This document shows positions 1 through 6,227 of a DNA stretch of 64,000 nt, piece by piece (positions within the stretch are counted from its first letter, which is position 1; every line of letters begins with the position of its first letter). Location: IMG/VR virus record IMGVR_UViG_3300007554_000511, positions 48,631 through 112,630 of that record. One strand, written 5' to 3'. Made by a program: the position numbers and the translations under genes. The DNA comes from a virus. The notes under the pieces were generated by a model. The model was not told where the DNA came from. It saw only the letters and a program-made list of their open reading frames with translations, and did no database searches.

Positions 1-23
1 ATAGGGTGGTCGAACCACCCTAT
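1..23 (-). terminator. Hairpin, probable rho-independent terminator
   Basis: A 10-bp perfect inverted repeat with a 3-base loop lies just downstream of the phasin-like gene that ends at 38. The window starts at base 1, so the U tract that should follow on the minus strand cannot be seen. Confidence 0.6.
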
Positions 24-37
24 AGTATTTATTGTTA

Positions 38-394
38 TTATTTTTTACCGTTTACAAAGTTGTAGAACTTCTCTGCTGCGTCTAGAACAGCCTCAGTTCC
101 TGGGACGGTTGGCATTGCAACTTTAGTTACAACTTCGCCACCTTCTTTTTTAACTGATGCTTCGTACTCGCCAACTTTAGCATGATAATCTTGCCATAGT
201 TGTGATTGTGCCATTTCTAGCATCTGTGCGCGAATTTCATAACCATTCTTGTTGAATGATACTTTTGGCATTTCTGGTGCTTTTGGCATCATCTTAGTGA
301 ATGCTTCTGCAAATGCTTCCGGTTGAACACCAGTCGTTGTGTATAGTTCTGCAAATTTCTCTGCCATTTCTGTCATTTGTTTTACATCAAACAT
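38..394 (-). CDS. Conserved hypothetical, phasin-like small protein
   Basis: 118-residue, alanine- and methionine-rich, mostly helical protein with no signal peptide or membrane segment. The N-terminal half carries a proline-rich patch (MMPKAPEMPKV). The C-terminal half (YEIRAQMLEMAQ, then VPGTEAVLDAAEKFYNFVN) resembles phasin-type and marine-phage hypothetical proteins from memory. A good ribosome site (AGGAG) precedes the start. It is the last gene before the hairpin at the window edge. Phasins coat polyhydroxyalkanoate granules, but that role is only a guess here; a virion or host-interaction role is equally possible. Confidence 0.55.
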   Translation of the reverse strand: MFDVKQMTEMAEKFAELYTTTGVQPEAFAEAFTKMMPKAPEMPKVSFNKNGYEIRAQMLEMAQSQLWQDYHAKVGEYEASVKKEGGEVVTKVAMPTVPGTEAVLDAAEKFYNFVNGKK

Positions 395-419
395 TATATT
401 TCTCCTGTGTATGTGTGTA

Positions 420-1145
420 TTAATAGTTCTCAGTTGAACTAATCAACTTTAGAACGTTTTCCCATGTTTTGGGAACATTCACTATCAAGTGAATTGAGTT
501 ATCCATCCAACTAGATGTTCTATGTGTTTTTCGTGTATCAACATAGTACGCTCTGCCCGGAACGATATTCATTTTGCGACCTTCCATTTCCCACTCGTAT
601 GATTCATGAGTAGTATTATCTGAAAGAAATGCGACAATTCTAAATGTCTCTCTTGTAAGACTTGGGTTATCTCTATGTGGCGGGAACCAACCTCCAGCGT
701 TTGATTTGATTAGCATTGTTCTACCGAGAGGAGAAAAGTAATCTAACATATCATGCAATACTGGCAAATCATTATATAGTGCAGTCGGCGCATTGAAGTC
801 TGTTTCTTTTAATTTCCGTTTTGCACGGAACACCGCTTCTGGCATGCTCAAACTGTCGTTGGGGTTGTCACCTTCAAGACCCACAAGACATAGACCTTCA
901 CGATTATTGCTCCACCCTTCGCGCTGTAAGTACGGAACCCAACTATTATTCCAAGGTTCAATTTCTCGTTTAAATTGATTAATATCGAATTTCCACATCA
1001 AAGGTTCAAACGAACCAATTGCGCCAAGTTGCATTTCGCATTTTAAATCTTCTTCGGTAGGCTCATACTTCTTGCCTTTAGATTTAGACCATGCCTCGTA
1101 ATAGTTCGCTTGGCTTCTGCGATTGGCTTTACCCATCAATTCCAT
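420..1145 (-). CDS. 2OG-Fe(II) oxygenase family protein
   Basis: 241 residues. The central part shows an oxygenase jelly-roll signature: an HxD pair in PPHRDNP (about residue 155), an EWEMEGRKM strand, and a distal His in TRKTHRTSS (about residue 207), consistent with the His-Asp-His iron site of 2-oxoglutarate dioxygenases, closest in style to aspartyl/asparaginyl hydroxylases. The substrate cannot be told. It follows the rhodanese gene by one base, so the two are probably co-transcribed. Such oxygenases are common in marine T4-like phages and are often proposed to modify protein or nucleic acid. Confidence 0.75.
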   Translation of the reverse strand: MELMGKANRRSQANYYEAWSKSKGKKYEPTEEDLKCEMQLGAIGSFEPLMWKFDINQFKREIEPWNNSWVPYLQREGWSNNREGLCLVGLEGDNPNDSLSMPEAVFRAKRKLKETDFNAPTALYNDLPVLHDMLDYFSPLGRTMLIKSNAGGWFPPHRDNPSLTRETFRIVAFLSDNTTHESYEWEMEGRKMNIVPGRAYYVDTRKTHRTSSWMDNSIHLIVNVPKTWENVLKLISSTENY

Positions 1146-1146
1146 A

Positions 1147-1479
1147 TTACGATACTAACTCCGGTACTTCCTCAAAGAGTGCGGCAGAACCACCAATATA
1201 GTAGCGAAGAAGTTGAACATCATCATCTTGACTACGATATGTTTCTACCCATTTACGTGCAACCTCGCCGGTTTCACAAATGATAACACAGTTTGCAGTT
1301 CTAAAGTACATCGGTACCGCAGAAACGTGATTTGGAAGATCGTATTCTTCTATTTCGAACGCATCTTTAATGCGTCCTTGGGCATCAACATTATCCTCGT
1401 CGCGAATATCAACGATGATCAAAATACCACCAATTAGACCTCTAAGTTCATCTGGACCAATACCAAATTCTTCTGACAT
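1147..1479 (-). CDS. Rhodanese-like domain protein
   Basis: 110 residues forming a single rhodanese fold. An N-terminal VDIRDE strand and turn is followed by the active-site loop CETGEVARKW (Cys about residue 69), which matches the CxxGxxA pattern of sulfurtransferases, and then by an IGGSAALFEE end typical of the family. It may carry persulfide sulfur or act as a redox sensor. The gene has a clear ribosome site (CGGAG) and starts just after the coding piece of the tmRNA. Enzymatic activity is inferred only from the retained cysteine. Confidence 0.75.
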   Translation of the reverse strand: MSEEFGIGPDELRGLIGGILIIVDIRDEDNVDAQGRIKDAFEIEEYDLPNHVSAVPMYFRTANCVIICETGEVARKWVETYRSQDDDVQLLRYYIGGSAALFEEVPELVS

Positions 1480-1504
1480 ATATAAACTCCGTTAAGTTGC
1501 AACT

Positions 1505-1671
1505 TTTCTGTTGCTAGGTAAGTTGCCAACCCCCACGTGCTATTAAGCCGCTAGTTTTGCCATTGCTGGCGCTGCGTTTGTGTTTGCAGTTATAAAGTTT
1601 GACCGAATAACGTAGGTCACCACGGTTAACTCCACTCTATCTTCACACCTGTCGATTCCTAATTCAGCCCC
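1505..1671 (-). ncRNA. ssrA: tmRNA coding piece (permuted, two-piece ssrA)
   Basis: On the minus strand the RNA begins GGGGCTGAATTAGGAATCGA, the canonical 5' end of tmRNA. The GGGGCUG pairs with CAGCUCC of the acceptor piece, keeping the diagnostic G3-U pair for alanine charging. A tag reading frame starts at a GCA resume codon (1585-1587) and encodes ANTNAAPAMAKLAA, with stop codon TAA at 1543-1545 followed by TAG. Downstream, GCAACTT pairs with AAGTTGC, probably a pseudoknot or terminal hairpin. The exact 3' end is not certain. SmpB is not seen in this window. Confidence 0.9.
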
Positions 1672-1788
1672 ATCAAAAACACACTTTACAGGATTTGAAC
1701 CTGTAATCGTACTAGGGTTCCTCATCGTACTACCGTTCCTAGACCACCTTGCTTTTGCTGTATAACATACGCTTTCAAAGTGTGTTTG
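1672..1788 (-). other. Intervening transcribed spacer of the permuted tmRNA, with a tRNA-like T arm
   Basis: This 117-nt spacer joins the CCA end of the acceptor piece to the 5' G of the coding piece. Its ends form an 11-bp perfect helix (AAACACACTTT with AAAGTGTGTTT). Inside is an exact T arm: ACAGG, TTCAAAT loop, CCTGT. A 9-base direct repeat (TAGTACGAT) and a CTAGG/CCTAG helix occupy the middle. No good D arm or 7-base anticodon loop was found and the element is about 104 nt, too long for an ordinary tRNA. It is either a decayed tRNA or a processing domain for RNase P or tRNase Z. Confidence 0.65.
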
Positions 1789-1848
1789 TGGTGGAGCTGT
1801 CGGGATTCGCACCCGAGTCCAGTATGTGTCCACGTTGCTTCAACGCTA
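1789..1848 (-). ncRNA. ssrA: tmRNA acceptor piece (permuted, two-piece ssrA)
   Basis: About 60 nt ending in GACAGCTCCACCA, with a T arm (CGGGT, GCGAATC, CCCGA) and an encoded CCA at 1789-1791. A CGTTG/CAACG hairpin lies in its 5' half. It precedes the coding piece in the transcript, which is the circularly permuted order known from Alphaproteobacteria. The 5' end near 1848 is inferred from the late promoter box at 1855-1862. Confidence 0.9.
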
Positions 1849-1854
1849 ACAGTT

Positions 1855-1862
1855 TATTTATA
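1855..1862 (-). promoter_or_regulatory. T4-type late promoter for tmRNA
   Basis: The box reads TATAAATA on the minus strand, identical to the T4 late consensus, and ends about seven bases before the inferred acceptor-piece 5' end. The tmRNA is therefore probably made late in infection. Confidence 0.65.
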
Positions 1863-1890
1863 GCATATAAAGTATTAGATGTCAATAAAA

Positions 1891-1910
1891 AAGTGCGCCG
1901 AAGCGCACTT
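1891..1910 (-). terminator. Rho-independent terminator of the porin gene
   Basis: AAGTGCGC, loop TTCG, GCGCACTT followed by TTTTATTG on the minus strand. It separates the porin transcript from the late tmRNA unit. Confidence 0.9.
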
Positions 1911-1939
1911 TGATATCTGTTTTTATCTTTAACGATAAA

Positions 1940-2692
1940 TTAGAATGCGAATGAAACGCCTACTGCGATAGTGTTCGCATCGGTGTTCAGATCACGTGCA
2001 CCTTCTACATACGCAGATGCATTTGCTGATAGTTCAAGATCATAGCCAACGCCTAGAGCATCAAAGCCAGTTGTATCTACGGTTGTGAAACCGTTTACAG
2101 TACCACCGAGTGTCGCATATGACGCGTTTAGTTCTACTGCTACGTCAGTGTCATAAGTAATGATACCGCCGATTGAAAGGTCTTCTGCTACTAGCTGTGC
2201 ATATGATGCAGCTAGAATGTAATCTTTCGTATCAACGTCATAGTCCACGCCCACAACAACGCCAGCGTATTGTGCTGTCGCTTGGATGTTTTGTACGTCT
2301 GTGCCAGTGTCTAGACCTACTGATACGCCGAAACCGTAAAGACCATCTACAGTTAGAGTACGGTCAGAAGTTGATGCAGTTGCTAGAATTGAACCACCTA
2401 CAGTGTTTAGACCACCGCCGAATGAGAATACACCGTCTTGGTCGCCATATGTTAGCACTGCTTCGCCTACGTGCGCGCCTACATACCAACCAGTTAGGTC
2501 TTGTGTTTCTACATCTGCTTTTACGCCTGCTACGAAACGATCAACGTTACCGTCTACTGATGCAGTTACGGAAGTTGAAGATACACCACCGGTTGTTGAA
2601 TAATCTGTTTCAATACCAAATGAAAGAGGTGCTGCTGATGCTGCGCCTGCTGCGAGTGCGAATGCTGATGCGGTAATTAGTGTTTTAATCAT
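1940..2692 (-). CDS. Phage-encoded outer-membrane porin-like beta-barrel
   Basis: 250 residues. A textbook signal peptide (MIKTLITASAFALAAGAASA, with cleavage expected after AxA) is followed by alternating polar and hydrophobic strands rich in G, T, V, Y and D with no long hydrophobic helix. The protein ends VGVSFAF; a C-terminal phenylalanine in this pattern is the signal recognised by the BAM complex. It resembles small general porins of Alphaproteobacteria. It has its own sigma70 promoter and terminator, so it is an independent, probably early unit. It may replace or alter the host porin to change uptake or to mask a phage receptor. Confidence 0.85.
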   Translation of the reverse strand: MIKTLITASAFALAAGAASAAPLSFGIETDYSTTGGVSSTSVTASVDGNVDRFVAGVKADVETQDLTGWYVGAHVGEAVLTYGDQDGVFSFGGGLNTVGGSILATASTSDRTLTVDGLYGFGVSVGLDTGTDVQNIQATAQYAGVVVGVDYDVDTKDYILAASYAQLVAEDLSIGGIITYDTDVAVELNASYATLGGTVNGFTTVDTTGFDALGVGYDLELSANASAYVEGARDLNTDANTIAVGVSFAF

Positions 2693-2720
2693 TATATTTC
2701 CTTTAATATTACATGATAAA

Positions 2721-2740
2721 GAGAAGCCTTTCGGCTTCTC
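2721..2740 (-). terminator. Strong hairpin with GAAA loop in the porin 5' leader
   Basis: GAGAAGCC, GAAA, GGCTTCTC then TTTATC on the minus strand. It lies between the porin promoter (2770-2798) and the porin start. A second hairpin (GAAGATA/TATCTTC, 2743-2760) sits just upstream. Together they may terminate upstream transcription, attenuate porin, or stabilise its mRNA as the 5' stem-loops of ompA do. Confidence 0.55.
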
Positions 2741-2769
2741 TAGAAGATATACTTATCTTCATTAATATT

Positions 2770-2798
2770 AATATAATACACTATAGCCTATATTTCAA
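2770..2798 (-). promoter_or_regulatory. Sigma70-type promoter of the porin gene
   Basis: TTGAAA (-35), a 17-bp spacer and TATATT (-10) on the minus strand. The two hexamers and spacer length are identical to the promoter of the DUF1127 cassette at 7528-7556. Confidence 0.7.
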
Positions 2799-2855
2799 TG
2801 ATTTGTTTACAAAAATAAGATTTATAAGTTATTGTGTTGTATAAATGTAACAGAT

Positions 2856-3023
2856 TTACCACTTACCGATGTTCAGCAAATTCTTTTGACTGTGTACTGC
2901 TGACAGTAACCGTCTGATCTTTTCTGCGTTCTTTGGATATGTTTCCAGTAGTTCTCGGTGTAATAGTTTGTCTAGGTACTCTAGTTCCTCTACGCTCAGA
3001 TTGTTTATTTTGCTTGATACCAT
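2856..3023 (-). CDS. Small leucine/glutamate-rich protein overlapping the upstream gene
   Basis: About 55 residues starting MVSSKINNLSVEELEYLD, preceded by GGGAG eight bases upstream of the ATG. It lies entirely in the +1 frame of the 3' half of the gene at 2863-3207. Its composition (amphipathic Leu/Glu/Lys helices) looks more protein-like than the overlapping tail of that gene. Either this is a nested gene, or it is the true C-terminus reached by a frameshift. Function unknown. Confidence 0.5.
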   Translation of the reverse strand: MVSSKINNLSVEELEYLDKLLHRELLETYPKNAEKIRRLLSAVHSQKNLLNIGKW

Positions 3024-3207
3024 AACGTTTCTCCCAGGCCTCTTCGAACCCTTCTTCATTTACATATGCTTCCTCGTTATGCCACAATCTTGCGAAATAA
3101 CTTCTAAGCACAGATTCAATATCGTTTTCGCTATATTCTTTTGGTATTAGATGGCCTTTGACTATCCACATTAGTCTGTTTGCTTCTTTGAATTCTTCTG
3201 GTGACAT
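2863..3207 (-). CDS. Hypothetical protein with doubtful C-terminal half
   Basis: 114 residues. The first 65 (MSPEEFKEANRLMWIVKGHL to about KRYGIKQNK) look like a real soluble helical protein. The remainder is rich in Arg, Thr, Ser and Gln and lies opposite a better-looking reading frame (2856-3023), so it may be translated only fortuitously. The start has an upstream GGAGGTGAAC ribosome site. No family recognised. Confidence 0.5.
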   Translation of the reverse strand: MSPEEFKEANRLMWIVKGHLIPKEYSENDIESVLRSYFARLWHNEEAYVNEEGFEEAWEKRYGIKQNKQSERRGTRVPRQTITPRTTGNISKERRKDQTVTVSSTQSKEFAEHR

Positions 3208-3233
3208 TGTTCACCTCCGTTTAACAAAGATAT

Positions 3234-3461
3234 TTACTTAGACTTCTGTTTGTTTGCGCGAACATGGCTCTTTTTTGGTGCTTCTTTTTTATCAACTTTT
3301 TTGCTGAACCAGTCATATCTGACCAATAGTGGATCCACTGCAACTTCTGCTTGTCGCTGTGTCCAACTGAACTTCTTTTTTATGTCTGCATACAACTTAT
3401 CTTTGTCAGTATGCAATGACATATAGTTAAGGATAATACGATCTATTTCTAACCAATTCAT
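3234..3461 (-). CDS. Hypothetical small basic protein
   Basis: 75 residues starting MNWLEIDRIILNY; a longer frame upstream is only antiframe of the neighbouring membrane gene. Its ATG overlaps the stop of that gene (ATGA), so translation is probably coupled. The C-terminus is strongly basic (KKVDKKEAPKKSHVRANKQ), suggesting nucleic-acid or virion contact. No family recognised. Confidence 0.6.
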   Translation of the reverse strand: MNWLEIDRIILNYMSLHTDKDKLYADIKKKFSWTQRQAEVAVDPLLVRYDWFSKKVDKKEAPKKSHVRANKQKSK

Positions 3462-3664
3462 CCCTGACGCCACATTGTGTATGCACCGTACGCAATAGCA
3501 CAATATGCAATAGCACAATATGCAATAGCACAATATGCAAGAATTTTCGTTAGTGGACCAAAGACGATAATCGCTGCACCTACTGCAACCATTACTGCAC
3601 CGTAAAAAGTTGAACGCTCTGCTAGGCGCTCTTTTATCCAATTAGTAATCAATGATGTAATCAT
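3458..3664 (-). CDS. Small membrane protein with AYCAI repeats, holin-like
   Basis: 68 residues. An amphipathic N-terminus (NWIKERLAERS) precedes a hydrophobic segment (FYGAVMVAVGAAIIVFG) and then a second hydrophobic stretch made of three identical AYCAI pentapeptides encoded by three exact 15-bp repeats. Size and layout fit a small phage holin or another inner-membrane effector; neither is proven. It overlaps its upstream neighbour by 4 bases (ATGA). Confidence 0.65.
   Translation of the reverse strand: MITSLITNWIKERLAERSTFYGAVMVAVGAAIIVFGPLTKILAYCAIAYCAIAYCAIAYGAYTMWRQG
3492..3540 (+). repeat. 15-bp tandem repeat, three copies plus a partial
   Basis: The unit GCAATAGCACAATAT occurs at 3492-3506, 3507-3521 and 3522-3536, followed by GCAA. 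The copies are identical and in frame, so copy-number change would lengthen or shorten a transmembrane segment by five residues. Confidence 0.95.
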
Positions 3665-3915
3665 CGTTTCTCTCCGTTTAATAGCATTTGAACCTGTCGT
3701 TCCAACTGCTGAATTTTTTTATCTTGCTCACGTAGCTTTGATTCCAGGCCTCGGACATAGTTCATTGACGGTAACTTTTGTTCGCTGCCATCTTCTGCTA
3801 CCATCGTCAGTGATTCGGTACCACTACCACGTAGCCCACCCAACACTCTGTTTGGGTTTTTTTCTTTTACTGCTTTTTTTGCGTATGCCGCATACTGTGC
3901 GTAAATATGGTTCAT
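3661..3915 (-). CDS. Hypothetical protein with C-terminal coiled coil
   Basis: 84 residues. A variable N-terminal half contains a Gly-rich turn (RVLGGLRGSG); residues 50-82 (GLESKLREQDKKIQQLERQV) form a clear heptad coiled coil. It overlaps the downstream membrane gene by 4 bases and starts nine bases after the SGNH hydrolase stop. Conserved-looking in marine phages, function unknown. Confidence 0.65.
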   Translation of the reverse strand: MNHIYAQYAAYAKKAVKEKNPNRVLGGLRGSGTESLTMVAEDGSEQKLPSMNYVRGLESKLREQDKKIQQLERQVQMLLNGEKR

Positions 3916-3923
3916 TCTGTCTC

Positions 3924-4823
3924 CTAAGAGTAATCGTATAAATTCATACGTTCACATATTATATTTGCTGCAAGTTCATGTCCTAACTCATTCCAATGAC
4001 CGTCAGGTACAGTGTATTTAGACACAAAATCATCTCCGGATTGCAATGCATAATCGAACATGTAATACAAATAATTATATATACCCGGTTTGTCTGGTAG
4101 TGTGTATTTGAAACAATCGTAATATTTAAAATCACCTCGCTGTAGCATATCACTAAATGTATTCAACAAAGTATCACGATCATGTTGATACTTATGATAT
4201 GAATTCGAAGGCAGGCTGTGATTTTTATATTTTTCTATATAGTCATGTTCGCCGAAGTCATTCATCAGGTCAAACATATAATATTTTAATCCCCTAGATT
4301 CTAACAGAACTTTTATAGACATTACAGTTTGTACGTATGTATATAACATGGCAAGTTTGTCAAATAAAATTTCAGATATTGTAAATGAATCATTCTTCGA
4401 CAATGATATACGATTATCACCAATTTTTGATAATTGATGAAATCCTTGCAAAAATGCGGTCTGTGTAAAATCTGCATAATAGTGGTTATCATCATACTGG
4501 TGCCCCACCATTGTTCTTGTCAATGGATATGTAAGTGCAATAAGAACAAAACTGTTATCGGCTGATACCGAAGGAGTGTTATACACAAATCTTAACAGTT
4601 CTTGATACGTCCGTTGGTTCGAACCTGCAGGTATTCCAAAATTATAAGCAGCTTTAAAGCCAAGTTTGTTTTTCAACTTGTTGGTATAAGCAAGTTTATG
4701 AGTTTCTGCCGCATAATCATCAAATTCAGAAAAACCACTGTTAATAAATTTTTCGGCAACTAACCCCTGACCAAATGTAAAACTATCCCCAAAACTATAA
4801 AGTGTATAATCGTCCCAATTCAT
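3924..4823 (-). CDS. SGNH/GDSL-family hydrolase-like protein
   Basis: 299 residues. Block I is FGDSFTFGQG with the catalytic Ser at about residue 14. An oxyanion-type FGIPAGSNQ segment (Asn) follows at about residue 65. The C-terminal block DGHWNELGH (about residue 275) supplies the Asp and His. These fit an esterase or acyl hydrolase acting on lipid, glycan acetyl groups or peptidoglycan. It overlaps the deformylase gene by 4 bases and is part of the yggX-epimerase-CDF-PDF unit. A second, more diverged member lies at 41122-41856. Confidence 0.75.
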   Translation of the reverse strand: MNWDDYTLYSFGDSFTFGQGLVAEKFINSGFSEFDDYAAETHKLAYTNKLKNKLGFKAAYNFGIPAGSNQRTYQELLRFVYNTPSVSADNSFVLIALTYPLTRTMVGHQYDDNHYYADFTQTAFLQGFHQLSKIGDNRISLSKNDSFTISEILFDKLAMLYTYVQTVMSIKVLLESRGLKYYMFDLMNDFGEHDYIEKYKNHSLPSNSYHKYQHDRDTLLNTFSDMLQRGDFKYYDCFKYTLPDKPGIYNYLYYMFDYALQSGDDFVSKYTVPDGHWNELGHELAANIICERMNLYDYS

Positions 4824-5332
4824 TTTTTTGATTTTCTTCCAATTCGCTTCAACTTTTCTCTGCGTTTAGATTTTGCAATAGAAAGTGCAGTAGAACCCGC
4901 ACGTTCATCGAATGTGACTCCTTCAAGATGATCATACTCATGTTGGATTGCCTGTGCCCATACACCTACAAACTCAGAAGTCTTTCTAACACCGTTAACG
5001 TCTGTAAACTCACAACGCACTTTGTTATGACGCTTTACTTTCATCTGCAAATGTGGAAAACTCAAACACCCTTCGAGGAATAGTTCTTCCTCACTGTCTT
5101 CGGTTGGTTCCCACTTTGGATTTATACATACAACATAACCAGTGTCACGATGACCAATAACGAATACGCGTTCTGCTACACCAACTTGTGGTGCCGCTAG
5201 ACCGATTCCATCGTGTTCTTGCATAGTAACAATCATACTGTAAACTAAATCCTTAGTTTCTTCTGAAATAATATGCTCTTGACATTTCTGCTTCAATATT
5301 GGATCTGTTTCTTTTACTAACTCATACGTCAT
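4820..5332 (-). CDS. def: Peptide deformylase
   Basis: 170 residues with all three deformylase motifs: GIGLAAPQVG (about 42-51), EGCLSFP with the metal Cys (about 86-92), and QHEYDHLEG with the two metal His and catalytic Glu (about 128-136). It removes the N-formyl group from nascent peptides; native enzymes use Fe(II). The start at 5332 is preferred because GAGGA lies just upstream; it overlaps the CDF transporter stop by 11 bases. Deformylases are well known in marine phages, where they are thought to help new protein mature. Confidence 0.95.
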   Translation of the reverse strand: MTYELVKETDPILKQKCQEHIISEETKDLVYSMIVTMQEHDGIGLAAPQVGVAERVFVIGHRDTGYVVCINPKWEPTEDSEEELFLEGCLSFPHLQMKVKRHNKVRCEFTDVNGVRKTSEFVGVWAQAIQHEYDHLEGVTFDERAGSTALSIAKSKRREKLKRIGRKSKK

Positions 5333-6227
5333 AAAATAATTCCTCGTCTGGGCAATTTCCATGCTCCGCTTGAATAGTTGCATGTACTATTCCAAATTCT
5401 TTATGTAATGTTTTCTTTGCATTATAAATTGCATCATTGCAGCTACCACCATCAATTAGCGATATGTGTAGTGTTGCCGCAACCTGACCACTTGATATTT
5501 CCCATATATGTATATGATGAACATCGATAACATCGTCTACGTATGTCATTAATGTTTCTTTGAGTTTTTTAATATCTATGTTATCCGGTTTGCGTTCCAT
5601 AAGAATGTTTACACTGTCGCGTAATAATTCCCAACCACTACGTAAAATAATACCTGCTAGTATGACAGACATGATAGGATCAGCATAATACCAATCTGTA
5701 AAATATATAATTATACCTGCAACAATAGCTGCAACACTTCCGAATATATCCATGAGAACATGTAATATTGCTCCACGCATGTTTATATTGTCATGCGAAT
5801 GCCCGGCATGTAGTAATTTAAATACTACAATATTTGCTAGTAGACCAATAACCGCAATGCCAATCATCGGTAGAGGATCAACTGCCTCAACATGGACTAT
5901 TCGCCGTATTGATTCATATATAATAAACCCGAATAGAACAAACCACGCTATGGCATTAAAGAGTGCAGCGAGTACTTCACTACGTCTGTACCCATAAGAA
6001 TATTCGTCGGTTGGTTTCCTCTTGCCTACATAGAAGCCGAAGAGAGTAACACACAAGGCAAGTACATCTGTTGCCAAATGCCCAGCATCTCCTAGTAGGG
6101 CAAGTGAGTTTGTGATGACCCAGCCCCACACTTCTATTATTATGAATATTGAAAGTAGTACAATCGACCACTTCAATACGGTTTCTGATTTATGTTTTTC
6201 TCTAGTGTGATATGTTGCATGTTTCAT
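5322..6227 (-). CDS. Cation diffusion facilitator (CDF) metal efflux transporter
   Basis: 301 residues with six transmembrane segments and a C-terminal cytoplasmic domain. The metal-site pairs HxxxD are present in TM2 (GDAGHLATD) and TM5 (HVLMDIFGS). A His-rich loop (HAGHSHDN) between TM4 and TM5 is typical of the zinc CzcD/ZitB branch, and the C-terminal domain has DVHHIHIWE. It should export Zn2+ or a related divalent ion by proton antiport across the inner membrane. It is full length and looks functional. It starts four bases inside the epimerase 3' end and overlaps the deformylase. Confidence 0.95.
   Translation of the reverse strand: MKHATYHTREKHKSETVLKWSIVLLSIFIIIEVWGWVITNSLALLGDAGHLATDVLALCVTLFGFYVGKRKPTDEYSYGYRRSEVLAALFNAIAWFVLFGFIIYESIRRIVHVEAVDPLPMIGIAVIGLLANIVVFKLLHAGHSHDNINMRGAILHVLMDIFGSVAAIVAGIIIYFTDWYYADPIMSVILAGIILRSGWELLRDSVNILMERKPDNIDIKKLKETLMTYVDDVIDVHHIHIWEISSGQVAATLHISLIDGGSCNDAIYNAKKTLHKEFGIVHATIQAEHGNCPDEELFYDV

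Noticed and set aside
26-34. Late-promoter-like box near the left edge
   Set aside because: It lies directly before a terminator hairpin and no gene can be seen downstream within the window.
1672-1788. A functional tRNA gene in the tmRNA spacer
   Set aside because: The T arm and outer stem are good, but there is no convincing D arm or 7-base anticodon loop and the length is about 104 nt; listed as tRNA-like only.
1543-1833. A 96-codon open frame covering the tmRNA region
   Set aside because: It runs across both tmRNA pieces and only its last 14 codons (the tag) are meaningful; the rest is structural RNA read by chance.
2173-2676. Plus-strand open frame opposite the porin gene
   Set aside because: Leu/Gln/Arg-rich sequence typical of an antisense shadow; the porin has signal peptide, promoter, terminator and C-terminal signal.
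3492-3540. Short direct repeats as a CRISPR-like array
   Set aside because: Copies are contiguous with no spacers and keep the reading frame; this is a coding tandem repeat.
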